Below, piece by piece: positions 5,976-12,189 of a stretch of 12,189 nucleotides of DNA; position 1 is the stretch's first letter; each line of letters begins with the position of its first letter. This DNA is from Desulfobacterales bacterium (GTDB lineage Bacteria; Desulfobacterota; Desulfobacteria; Desulfobacterales; 4be13). Position numbers and translations under genes: made by a program. The notes beneath the pieces were generated by a model, which saw only the letters and a list, made by a program, of their open reading frames with translations, did not search any database and was not told the origin of the DNA. The stretch spans positions 1 through 12,189 of the forward strand of contig JAOZLU010000164.1 of NCBI GenBank assembly GCA_029934695.1, read 5' to 3'.

Positions 5976-6728
5976 TCATTTAAGCCCGATAAGTGTTGCA
6001 AATCGCCCTGTCACGCGTTCTCCGCGATAGGAGAAAAACATATCTGTGTTGCACTGGGTGCATATTTCAGCAGAAGATATGTTTTCACTTGGGACACCGG
6101 CATCGCAAAGCTGCTCCCTGCTGACTGACCAGAAATCAAAATGATCGGAGCTGTCCCTGTATTTCCAGAACATCTTGGGAATTTCTGCTTTGTAATTGAT
6201 AAATTCCGCGCAGCACGGGCCTAAAGAGGGGCCGATGCCTGCGACAATATGGCGGGGGTTGCAGCCAAATTCCTTTTTCATCATATTTACGGTATGGCCG
6301 ATAATATTCTTTATGCTGCCGCGCCATCCCGAATGAACATTCGCCGCGACACGTCCGACAGGATCATACATGAGTACAGCCTGGCAGTCAGCGACCTGGA
6401 TCACAAGCATTTTTTCAGGGATATCCGTAATCATGGCATCCGCGACCAGCTTGGGAGAATGCTCGGTGTTCCGAATTCGGGCAATTTCTGTCCCGTGAAC
6501 CTGGCTTGCAAAAACAAGGTCCTTCCCGTCCATGCACTGTGATATCTCAGCACGGTTTTTAATGACCGCACTTTCCTCGTCTCCGACGCTGAAACCCACA
6601 TTCAGGGTCTGGTAAGCCCCCTTGCTGTATCCCCCGTTTCGCGTAAAAATTCCATGTCGGATATCGGAAAATGCCGCAAGATTCGGGAATTGGAAAAACG
6701 GGATATCGTTTTTCTGGGTCAAAATCAT
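5976..6728 (-). CDS. pgeF: Peptidoglycan editing factor / laccase-domain protein (PgeF, YfiH)
   Basis: A 250-aa protein of the YfiH/COG1496 family (Cu-oxidase_4 domain). The metal-binding triad expected for the family is present: H78 in SQVHGTEI, C115 in VADCQAVLM and H132 in NVHSGWRGS. The late family motif GIGPSLGPCCAEF (165-176) is also intact. Family knowledge: members were first described as multicopper polyphenol oxidases; PgeF in E. coli corrects wrongly incorporated L-Ser in peptidoglycan precursors, and the mammalian homologue FAMIN is a purine enzyme. Cytosolic, with no signal peptide. Its ATG overlaps the stop of the upstream adenylyltransferase gene by four bases (ATGA), so the two are translationally coupled and share the promoter at 7247-7275. 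Length is normal for the family. Confidence 0.92.
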   Translation of the reverse strand: MILTQKNDIPFFQFPNLAAFSDIRHGIFTRNGGYSKGAYQTLNVGFSVGDEESAVIKNRAEISQCMDGKDLVFASQVHGTEIARIRNTEHSPKLVADAMITDIPEKMLVIQVADCQAVLMYDPVGRVAANVHSGWRGSIKNIIGHTVNMMKKEFGCNPRHIVAGIGPSLGPCCAEFINYKAEIPKMFWKYRDSSDHFDFWSVSREQLCDAGVPSENISSAEICTQCNTDMFFSYRGERVTGRFATLIGLK

Positions 6729-7210
6729 TGGTATGTCTCCATAATTTTCTGTATAATCCGGGATGTCGAAGTCCCCGGGACAACGGAGATCCGTTCCACC
6801 TTACCACCGCCGGCTTTTACAAAATCAGCCCCGATGATATTTTCCTCGGCCCAGTCAGCTCCTTTTACAAGAACATTCGGTGTCACTGCCCGGATGAGTT
6901 TCAAAGGATCCGGCTCATTAAAAAGCGTCACATAGTCAACGCACCACAGGCCGGCAATCACTTCCGCCCGCTGATCCTCGCTCACAATGGGCCTTTTCTC
7001 TCCTTTTATGATTCTCACGGATTCATCGGAATTTAAACCGACCACAAGAACATCCCCTTTGTTTCTCGCGGCTGTGAGATACCGCACATGGCCCACATGC
7101 AGGATATCAAAGCATCCGTTGGTAAAAACAATGCACTTTCCGCTTTCGCGGAGGATATCCAGTTCTCGGACAAGTTCTTCCAGTTTTAATACTTTAGACA
7201 TTATATGCAT
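6725..7210 (-). CDS. rfaE2: D-glycero-beta-D-manno-heptose 1-phosphate adenylyltransferase
   Basis: A 161-aa stand-alone nucleotidyltransferase. It transfers AMP from ATP to heptose 1-phosphate, giving ADP-heptose for the lipopolysaccharide inner core. Signature features are NGCFDILHVGH (31-41, containing the HxGH ATP-binding motif), GLNSDESVRIIKG, the DQRAEVIAGL helix and GTSTSRII (146-153) near the C-terminus, corresponding to the STS/T motif. In E. coli this activity is the C-terminal half of the bifunctional HldE; here the kinase half is absent, so a separate heptose kinase gene should exist elsewhere. The start at 7210 follows AAGGGAA at acceptable spacing; a second ATG nine bases later is possible. 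It is the first gene of a two-gene unit with pgeF (ATGA overlap). Related glycerol-3-phosphate cytidylyltransferases share the fold, but the RfaE2 character is clear. Confidence 0.9.
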   Translation of the reverse strand: MHIMSKVLKLEELVRELDILRESGKCIVFTNGCFDILHVGHVRYLTAARNKGDVLVVGLNSDESVRIIKGEKRPIVSEDQRAEVIAGLWCVDYVTLFNEPDPLKLIRAVTPNVLVKGADWAEENIIGADFVKAGGGKVERISVVPGTSTSRIIQKIMETYQ

Positions 7211-7246
7211 AAAAAATATTCCCTTATGATCTTCATAACATCCTCT

Positions 7247-7275
7247 ATAATAACCAGCTTCTTTGCTTATGTCAA
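7247..7275 (-). promoter_or_regulatory. Near-consensus sigma70 promoter for rfaE2-pgeF
   Basis: On the minus strand a perfect TTGACA (7275-7270) is followed by a 17-bp spacer and TATTAT (7252-7247), five of six matches. Transcription would begin near 7240, leaving a leader of about 30 nt with the AAGGGAA ribosome binding site. It is the best promoter in the window and suggests constitutive expression. Confidence 0.75.
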
Positions 7276-7355
7276 CGGAGCGGGTATAAAAAATATGGTC
7301 ATGCCAGCCGGTATTCCAATGGGAAGAGCGGGTTGAAAAAAAAGCATGAAAGGTC

Positions 7356-7384
7356 TTGACATCGGCTGAAAAAGGGCATATATC
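7356..7384 (+). promoter_or_regulatory. Sigma70-like promoter ahead of the broken endonuclease gene and ATPase-TOPRIM pair
   Basis: TTGACA (7356-7361) is followed by a 17-bp spacer and TATATC (7379-7384). A strong Shine-Dalgarno-like GGAGGAGGGGG lies at 7404-7414, but no start codon follows at normal distance. The original first gene may have lost its N-terminal part while keeping its promoter and ribosome binding site. The promoter could still transcribe the downstream ATPase-TOPRIM genes, with a leader of about 500 nt. Confidence 0.55.
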
Positions 7385-7426
7385 TTTGTCTGATTATAAA
7401 ATTGGAGGAGGGGGAAAGAACCCTGA

Positions 7427-7808
7427 CCACTGAAAAATGTTTCATATCAGTATGTTAAATCATTCCATCTGGAGCCTTCAGATATAGAGGAACTGAAGAA
7501 ATTCTCTTTTGATCTTTAGGATATTCTTGCGACAGAGAAGAGAGTACGCTGAAATATACCGGCACTATCAAAAGGATATTCGGCGACGAGCTCGCCAACC
7601 CCTCGGACGAATTCGTCAATTTTTTTTTGCCTCTCAGGTATATTCGGGAGTCAAAACGCAGGCCCATTTTTCAAAAATTGTCAAAGATGCTCTCAACCAG
7701 TTTATCCGTGAAAAGATCAACGACCGCCTGAACTCTGCTCTTAACGACGTGAGAGATCAGGAACCGGAAGAAACAGAAGAGGCTGAGAGATATAAGATAA
7801 TGGGGTAA
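7427..7808 (+). pseudogene. Frameshifted fragment of a predicted type IV restriction endonuclease (COG2810-like)
   Basis: Three consecutive segments in three different frames read as one protein. Frame A (7427 to about 7547) gives HLEPSDIEELKKFSFDL, an amber stop at 7517-7519, then DILATEKRV. Frame B (about 7549-7628) gives LKYTGTIKRIFGDELANPSD and EFVNFF. Frame C (7629-7808) gives ASQVYSGVKTQ and then DALNQFIREKINDRLNSALN, ending at TAA. The order matches the middle part of a family I know as predicted type IV (or type I R-like) restriction endonucleases, which carry a nuclease domain before this helical part. The nuclease domain and the C-terminal domain are both missing. The second shift falls in a run of nine T (7620-7628), a natural slippage site or a possible sequencing error; the amber stop and the missing ends argue for true decay. 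The family name is from memory. Confidence 0.65.
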
Positions 7809-7904
7809 TACGTTTTTTCCGAGTCCCTTACAGAAGATGAAGTGATTGAAAAAAATTATTCTTTTTGCATACAAATTTTTCCAAGCGATCAGAAAGGCAG
7901 GCTC

Positions 7905-9050
7905 ATGTTTAAACGTATCTATATAAACAACTACAAGTGTCTTGTGAATTTTGACTGTCAGATTGATAACATAAATCTTTTTCTGGGGAAAAACGGCTCC
8001 GGAAAATCCACTGTGTTTGAAGTTTTAACCGCTATGCAACAGTTCGTATGCCATGGAGGAAAAACAGAAGCTGTCTTTAAAACTGAAAGCAGGACAAGAT
8101 GGCAAAAACTGAACTGCCAGGATTTCGAGCTGGAGATTGAAGATGAGGAAGGGGGTCGTTACAAATACCAGCTTTCCATAGAGCATCATGAGGACGAACA
8201 GAAATCAAGAGTAAAGCACGAGCGACTGTTTTTTGAAGATAAACCTCTTTTAAGATTGGAAGATGGCGGACAGGTGTATCTTTATCGGGACAACTTTTCC
8301 GAAGGCCCTGAATATCAGGTTGACTGGTCATTATCCGCAGTGGGGGCTATCCCGCCCCGCAATGACAACACCAGACTGACCTGGTTTAAGAACAGGCTGA
8401 CCAATTTTATCATTGTTCAGCCCATACCTCCGATGATGTCCAGGGAAAGTCCCCATGAGGCGCCTTATACTTCAGAATATCTGGAAAATTTCACATCCTG
8501 GTACCGTTATGTTTCTCAGGATCAGGGGATGGCATTTCAACTGATGAGCAAACTGAAAGAAGTACTGCCCGGATTTGATCATTTCAGATTTGAGGCGGTC
8601 GGTGAGAAACACCGTCTGCTGAAAGTTTATTTCAGAAATGAGCAGGACCGGATTCCCACAGCTTATAAATTTTATGAACTCTCCGACGGTCAGCGTATGC
8701 TTATCGTACTATATACCTTGCTGTATGCCGTATGTGCTGACCAGAATCGTAAATACACCCTGTGTCTGGACGAACCTGAAAATTTTCTGGCATTGCAGGA
8801 AATTCAGCCCTGGCTGACAGAACTCTACGACAGATGCAGTGACGGAGAAATGCAGGCGTTGCTGATTTCCCATCATCCTGAATTTATAAACTATCTGCTT
8901 GCCTCTCCTATAGGATACTGGTTTGAGCGTCAGCCCAACCGTCCGGCCCGGGTTAAAAGCATGAAAGATCGGCTCAGAGATGTGGCCGGCAAAGAAAACA
9001 TGGGAATTTCTGTCTCAGAAATCATAACAAGGGGGTGGCTGAATGAGTGA
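7905..9050 (+). CDS. AAA/ABC-type ATPase (AAA_15/AAA_21), ATPase half of a putative two-gene defence system
   Basis: A 381-aa ATPase of the SMC/ABC-like group used by OLD, PARIS and related systems. Motifs in order: MFKRIYINNYKCLVNF, the typical first strand; Walker A GKNGSGKST (28-36); an ABC-signature-like ELSDGQRM near 258; Walker B CLDEPENF near 287; and the switch histidine in LISHHPEF near 321. The roughly 170 residues between Walker A and signature form the variable, partly helical insert. There is no TOPRIM or other nuclease domain in this protein; the next gene supplies one. A GTG at 7842 in the same frame would add 21 residues, but the ATG at 7905 starts exactly at the conserved domain and is preferred; its ribosome binding site (AAAGGCAGG) is moderate. 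The end overlaps the TOPRIM gene start by 8 nt, so the two products are made together. No membrane segment. A defence role is inferred from architecture and neighbours. Confidence 0.85.
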   Translation: MFKRIYINNYKCLVNFDCQIDNINLFLGKNGSGKSTVFEVLTAMQQFVCHGGKTEAVFKTESRTRWQKLNCQDFELEIEDEEGGRYKYQLSIEHHEDEQKSRVKHERLFFEDKPLLRLEDGGQVYLYRDNFSEGPEYQVDWSLSAVGAIPPRNDNTRLTWFKNRLTNFIIVQPIPPMMSRESPHEAPYTSEYLENFTSWYRYVSQDQGMAFQLMSKLKEVLPGFDHFRFEAVGEKHRLLKVYFRNEQDRIPTAYKFYELSDGQRMLIVLYTLLYAVCADQNRKYTLCLDEPENFLALQEIQPWLTELYDRCSDGEMQALLISHHPEFINYLLASPIGYWFERQPNRPARVKSMKDRLRDVAGKENMGISVSEIITRGWLNE

Positions 9051-9585
9051 ATACACGAGGGTTGTCATATTATGCGAAGATCGGCAGCAGGAAGTATTCG
9101 CACGGCACTTTCTCATAAATTGCGGGATTCGGAAACAGCGGATATATGCGAAAGTTGCTCCGAAAGGCTTAGGATCAGGTGAACAGTATGTCCGTGAAGA
9201 ATATCCCGAAGAAGTCGGAAGCTATCGCCGCTTTTGCAATCACAAGAACATATCGTTAGTCGTTCTGATAGACGCAGACATGAATACAGTGACAGACCGC
9301 CTGAAAAAGTTGGAAGATGAACTTGTGAATGCTTCGCTTGCCAAACGTCAGCCAGATGAAAAGATAGCCATTTTTGTCCCCAAGAGAAATATTGAAACTT
9401 GGATTTCGTACTTGCAAGATCAGACACAGACAATAGATGAAGAAAAAGAATATCCGAAATATAAAAAAGAATCTGCATGTAAGCCTTTTGCGGAAAAATT
9501 GTCTGCCAATCGTAATCAGGCCCTGCCTGAAAATGCTCCAAGTTCACTAAAAGCTGCTTGTGATGAATTGCCTCGAATTTTATAA
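9043..9585 (+). CDS. Small TOPRIM-fold putative nuclease, partner of the ATPase
   Basis: A 180-aa protein. It has the TOPRIM hallmarks: a first strand ending in a glutamate (VVILCEDRQQE, E12) and, about 65 residues on, a strand with the DxD pair (SLVVLIDADMNT, D77 and D79). After these comes FVPKRNIETWISYL, which resembles the conserved N/E-W segment seen in RloB- and DUF4276-like TOPRIM proteins. In OLD, Gabija and PARIS systems a TOPRIM domain cuts DNA or tRNA under control of an ATPase; here it is on a separate, shorter chain. It is not an obvious AriB (DUF4435) match, and I cannot name the family. The ATG lies within the last 8 nt of the ATPase gene, downstream of a G-rich ribosome binding site (GGGGGTGG). 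The catalytic residues appear intact. The assigned activity is inferred from fold motifs. Confidence 0.75.
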   Translation: MSEYTRVVILCEDRQQEVFARHFLINCGIRKQRIYAKVAPKGLGSGEQYVREEYPEEVGSYRRFCNHKNISLVVLIDADMNTVTDRLKKLEDELVNASLAKRQPDEKIAIFVPKRNIETWISYLQDQTQTIDEEKEYPKYKKESACKPFAEKLSANRNQALPENAPSSLKAACDELPRIL

Positions 9586-9637
9586 ATGATAATTTAAACA
9601 CCGAAATTTTAATTTGAATATTTGACAAATAACGCTT

Positions 9638-11833
9638 ATGCCATATTCTCATATACCTCTGAAAAAAACGTCTGTTCAGAACATTCTCGAATCCCCGTGG
9701 CTCGGGCTCCGCCCCGATGTCGTTCTTCATCCCGGGCCCATAGACCCTGACGGACAGCGCTCTTATGTTCTGGAGGACCCGGTGCGTGGAAACAATTTCC
9801 GACTGGGTTATGCCGAAGGGGAACTCCTCTACCGTCTGGCAACCGAACCTGATCCCGATGCTGCGGCAGCAGATCTCTACGCCACAACAACACTGCGCCC
9901 CTCCCTTGAGGAAATTGCGGCGTTTATCGCCATGCTGCAAAGAGAGGGCGTGGCGATTCTCCCAAAGGAAGAGGTTGTTCGCCGGGAAACCGAGGAAAAT
10001 TCAATGAATCCGTCTTCTGAAACCACCGAGCCGTTCAGCCTGCGCCGACTGTTGCAGGGTGCTGTGTTTTTCCGTGTGCCGCTTTTAAGACCTGACGCTT
10101 TTCTGACCCGGACCCTGCCATACATCTCATGGCTATGGTCGCCAGTCTGCTGCTGGTTTTATATATTGTGCGGCATGATGGGTCTGGTGCTGACGCTTCA
10201 GGAAATTGAACTTTACTTCAGCACAGTGAGCTATCTTTTCACGCCCCAGGGAGGACTTGCCTTTTTCCTGTGCCTCGCATTGCTTAAGACAGGCCATGAG
10301 TTTGCCCATGCATACTCTGTCAAGGCTTTAAGTCCGGCACTTCATGTCCGGGCCATGGGGATATTCTTCATCGTGTTCTGGCCCCTGCTTTATACCGACA
10401 CCACCGATGTCTGGAAAATTCCAGACCGCCGGCGACGGATATGGGTGAGCGCGGCCGGCGTCCTTTTTGAGCTGGCAGTCGCGGGAATCGCCCTTCTGAT
10501 GTGGGCCATACTCCCGGACGGCATCCTCAGGAGCCTGATGTTCTTTCTCTCAGGCACGTCCCTGATATCCTCGGTTTTTGTCAACCTGAATCCGTTCATG
10601 CGCTTTGACGGCTACTATGTGCTCATGGACTTATGGGGGATTGACAATCTGCGGCCCCGCGCCTTTGCCATGCTGAGGCATCTCATTCGGCGAATCCTTT
10701 TTGACTGGAAAGGCCCTGTTCCGGAGATCCATCCCCGGAGGCGAAGCATGATGTTTTACGGGTTTCTGGCCATCCTGTACCGCATATTCATTGCGATTTC
10801 CATTGCGGTTGCTGCGTACCTCCTGTTCTTCAAGATACTTCCGATACTGGCCCTGGCTGTGTTTGGCGTGGAAATCTGGCTGTTCATCATCCGTCCCCTG
10901 TGGATTGAAGGCCACAGCATCTTCAAAAACCGCCACTATCTGGGAGCAAAATTCCGTATGGCACTGACTGCCGGCATCTTTTTTGGCCTGCTCGCCCTGC
11001 TGTGCGTACCGTTTCCCCGGTTCGAGCGGCTGCCATGCCTGCTGCTGTTCAAAGGAACAAACCGGATTGAAGCCCCCGGGCCCGGCCAACTGGCTCTGGC
11101 ACTGCCCCAGATAGGTCATAGTGTGGCAGCAGGGGATCTCATCACCCGCCTTGAGGATGATGCCCTGCTGCATGAGGCCCGGAATGCCCGTTTTGACCTT
11201 CAGGCGGCCAGAGTTTCCATTGAAAACCTGGGAACCGGGGGAGAAAAGGGGGCATATCGGAACTGGCTCCTGGCAGAGGAAAAACGCCTGACGGCGGCTG
11301 TTGAAAAGTATGTTCAGGCCATTGCCCAGATGGAGATCCGTGCGCCGGCACACGGCCGGATCACAGATATTAACCAGGACCTTTATGAAGGCTCGTTTGT
11401 GGCCGGCGGAACCTATCTTTTCACCATTGCGACCCCGGATGTGCGTGAACTCAAGGCGTTTGTTCATGAAAATCTCAGGATTCACGAGCAGAGCCTGACA
11501 GCTTCCGAATTTCGGCCTTTGGCGGTCAGTCATCGCCTCGCCTCGCCCAGCTATCCGACAGCGTTTCGGGAAAAGAGTGATTTTCCTGCCCATTATCTGC
11601 CCAACGAAACTCTGCTTGACTTTGCAGGCGGACCTATTGTATCTGTACAGGATACCCGCGGGGGAAGGCCCCGGGATGCCCATTTTGCATTCACCTTTGA
11701 CGTTCAGGATGTCCCGCGCTGGCTCCCCCACGGAATGCCGTCATGGATATGGGTGCGGATTCAGAGCCGGTCAGTGGCAGGGCAGGCTTTTGGCAAAATT
11801 TGGAGAAGTTTTACAGAAAAAAATTTTTTCTGA
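9638..11833 (+). CDS. M50-type site-2-protease-like / HlyD-like fusion membrane protein
   Basis: A 731-aa polytopic protein of the kind annotated as putative peptide zinc metalloprotease (YydH-like, M50 plus HlyD). Residues 1-130 form a soluble PqqD-like N-terminus (YVLEDPVRGNNFRLGYAEGE, then a helical region). From about 145 several membrane segments follow. Zinc ligands are intact: HEFAH at 220-224 after TGHEFAHAYS, and NPFMRFDGYY at 318-327 supplying the conserved D324. More membrane spans run to about 470 (IFFGLLALLCVPF). The C-terminal third is periplasmic: a split biotinyl-lipoyl-like HlyD domain (GTNRIEAPGPGQ; later MEIRAPAHGRITDINQDLYE) around a helical hairpin (about 510-560), ending in a beta-rich part. 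Family knowledge: these occur with efflux or peptide-export systems; the substrate is unknown. The start lacks a clear ribosome binding site. It follows the TOPRIM gene by 52 nt and may be independent of it. Confidence 0.82.
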   Translation: MPYSHIPLKKTSVQNILESPWLGLRPDVVLHPGPIDPDGQRSYVLEDPVRGNNFRLGYAEGELLYRLATEPDPDAAAADLYATTTLRPSLEEIAAFIAMLQREGVAILPKEEVVRRETEENSMNPSSETTEPFSLRRLLQGAVFFRVPLLRPDAFLTRTLPYISWLWSPVCCWFYILCGMMGLVLTLQEIELYFSTVSYLFTPQGGLAFFLCLALLKTGHEFAHAYSVKALSPALHVRAMGIFFIVFWPLLYTDTTDVWKIPDRRRRIWVSAAGVLFELAVAGIALLMWAILPDGILRSLMFFLSGTSLISSVFVNLNPFMRFDGYYVLMDLWGIDNLRPRAFAMLRHLIRRILFDWKGPVPEIHPRRRSMMFYGFLAILYRIFIAISIAVAAYLLFFKILPILALAVFGVEIWLFIIRPLWIEGHSIFKNRHYLGAKFRMALTAGIFFGLLALLCVPFPRFERLPCLLLFKGTNRIEAPGPGQLALALPQIGHSVAAGDLITRLEDDALLHEARNARFDLQAARVSIENLGTGGEKGAYRNWLLAEEKRLTAAVEKYVQAIAQMEIRAPAHGRITDINQDLYEGSFVAGGTYLFTIATPDVRELKAFVHENLRIHEQSLTASEFRPLAVSHRLASPSYPTAFREKSDFPAHYLPNETLLDFAGGPIVSVQDTRGGRPRDAHFAFTFDVQDVPRWLPHGMPSWIWVRIQSRSVAGQAFGKIWRSFTEKNFF

Positions 11834-11968
11834 TGCTCAAATAAAAAAAACCGGGTTTTTTCCCGTCTCCCCTGAAAAAGCCGCTGTTCAGTTTTTTTTT
11901 GTCCTGTACACAGGAGCGGGATTGTACTGAACAGTACCATTTACGGCAGATGGTATTCTTTCAGGCCG
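11834..11968. other. Intergenic region with terminator-like repeats
   Basis: Just after the M50-HlyD stop, an A-run, CCGGG and a T-run (11844-11861) can fold as a short A/T stem with a very small loop, an atypical intrinsic terminator. A second dyad follows: CTGTTCAGT (11884-11892) and ACTGAACAG (11926-11934), perfect over 9 bp, enclosing a run of nine T and an inner TCCTGT/ACAGGA pair (11902-11915). The block is probably the transcript end of the gene. No coding sequence is supported here. Confidence 0.45.
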
Positions 11969-12152
11969 CAGTAGTAGTAGGGTGGGCTGATGAAAATGTA
12001 ACAGCCAGAGTTACCAATTGTGATCCCGTTTTTATTCCGTCTGTTTTTTTCAACTTAAAAATCAGTCAGTTATAAATGATCGGAACAAAAACGGGATCAG
12101 CTTTCTGAGAGCACCGACAACATATTCATCACCCCAGTAGTAGTAGGGTGGG
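11969..12152. repeat. 18-bp direct repeats bracketing copy 2 of the dispersed element
   Basis: CAGTAGTAGTAGGGTGGG occurs perfectly at 11969-11986 and again at 12135-12152, exactly spanning the borders of the 154-bp element. Outside the element's own ends (CA on the right, TGGG on the left) the duplicated part is GTAGTAGTAGGG (12 bp). This fits a target-site duplication, or an insertion into a GTAGGGTGGG-type repeat. Confidence 0.75.
11983..12136. mobile_element. 154-bp dispersed MITE-like element, copy 2
   Basis: Same orientation as copy 1 at 1411-1565, with identical ends (TGGGCTGATGAA and TTCATCACCCCA) and about 90% identity by eye. The 18-bp internal palindrome arms differ at one base here (ATTCCG on the left), and the outer extension of the arms has diverged, so this copy is structurally a little more decayed than copy 1. 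It is flanked by perfect direct repeats, which copy 1 lacks. No open reading frame. Confidence 0.75.
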
Positions 12153-12159
12153 TGAAGGA

Positions 12160-12189
12160 TTTCGATTTTTTACGCAGTAAAAAACGAAA
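12160..12189. repeat. Inverted repeat at the window edge
   Basis: TTTCG-A-TTTTTTAC (12160-12173) pairs with GTAAAAAACGAAA (12177-12189) around loop GCA, 13 pairs with one bulged A. The palindrome may continue beyond the window. With the preceding GTAGGGTGGGTGAAGG it looks like part of a REP-type intergenic repeat rather than a gene. Confidence 0.55.

Noticed and set aside
7842..7904. GTG start extending the ATPase by 21 residues
   Set aside because: The extra residues are not family-like, and the ATG at 7905 begins exactly at the conserved first strand.
9113..9940. 275-aa minus-strand open frame
   Set aside because: It is antisense to the TOPRIM gene and the start of the M50 gene, with no family resemblance.
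10631..11731. 366-aa minus-strand open frame
   Set aside because: It is antisense to the M50-HlyD gene, has no recognisable domains, and the plus-strand frame has clear motifs.
11577..11930. 117-aa plus-strand open frame at the end of the M50-HlyD gene
   Set aside because: Overlaps the well-supported frame and continues into terminator-like repeats, with no own ribosome binding site or family.

Overview
The window reads as a stretch of chromosome from a Gram-negative, probably anaerobic bacterium. The protein styles and the density of palindromic and dispersed repeats suggest a Desulfobacterota lineage (Desulfobacterales or Desulfonema-like). That assignment is an inference from general resemblance, because the window holds no rRNA or other phylogenetic marker. 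The stand-alone heptose-phosphate adenylyltransferase implies a lipopolysaccharide-bearing outer membrane. Ordinary housekeeping genes are separated by long, repeat-rich, gene-poor spacers that also hold wreckage of defence or toxin-antitoxin genes.

Left part (1-3493): a NYN-domain (PIN-like) putative RNase gene on the minus strand (126-656); a spacer of about 1.1 kb (657-1787) with hairpins, a 26-bp direct repeat pair and a 155-bp MITE-like element (copy 1); an AIM24/TIGR00266-family gene on the minus strand (1788-2552) with a recognisable sigma70-type promoter; then a decayed AbiEii-type nucleotidyltransferase toxin-antitoxin remnant (2793-3096).

Middle part (3494-7210): a long-chain acyl-CoA synthetase (AMP-forming) gene on the plus strand followed by a nested inverted repeat; an unrecognised 93-aa gene on the minus strand with a good ribosome binding site; and a translationally coupled minus-strand pair, the heptose-1-phosphate adenylyltransferase gene (rfaE2 type) followed by pgeF (YfiH, laccase domain), with a near-consensus promoter upstream.

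Right part (7211-12189): a plus-strand sigma70-like promoter leads into a broken restriction-endonuclease-like gene (three reading frames plus an amber stop). It is followed by an intact overlapping gene pair encoding an ABC/AAA-type ATPase and a small TOPRIM-fold protein, an architecture typical of two-gene antiphage nucleases (split OLD or PARIS-like logic). This is the best candidate for an under-described system in the window. Next is a 731-aa membrane protein fusing an M50 site-2-protease-like domain (HEFAH and NPxxxxDG motifs) to a HlyD-like periplasmic half. The window ends with more inverted repeats and copy 2 of the 155-bp element, which is bracketed by an 18-bp perfect direct repeat consistent with insertion.

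No tRNA, rRNA, CRISPR array or intact transposase gene was seen.
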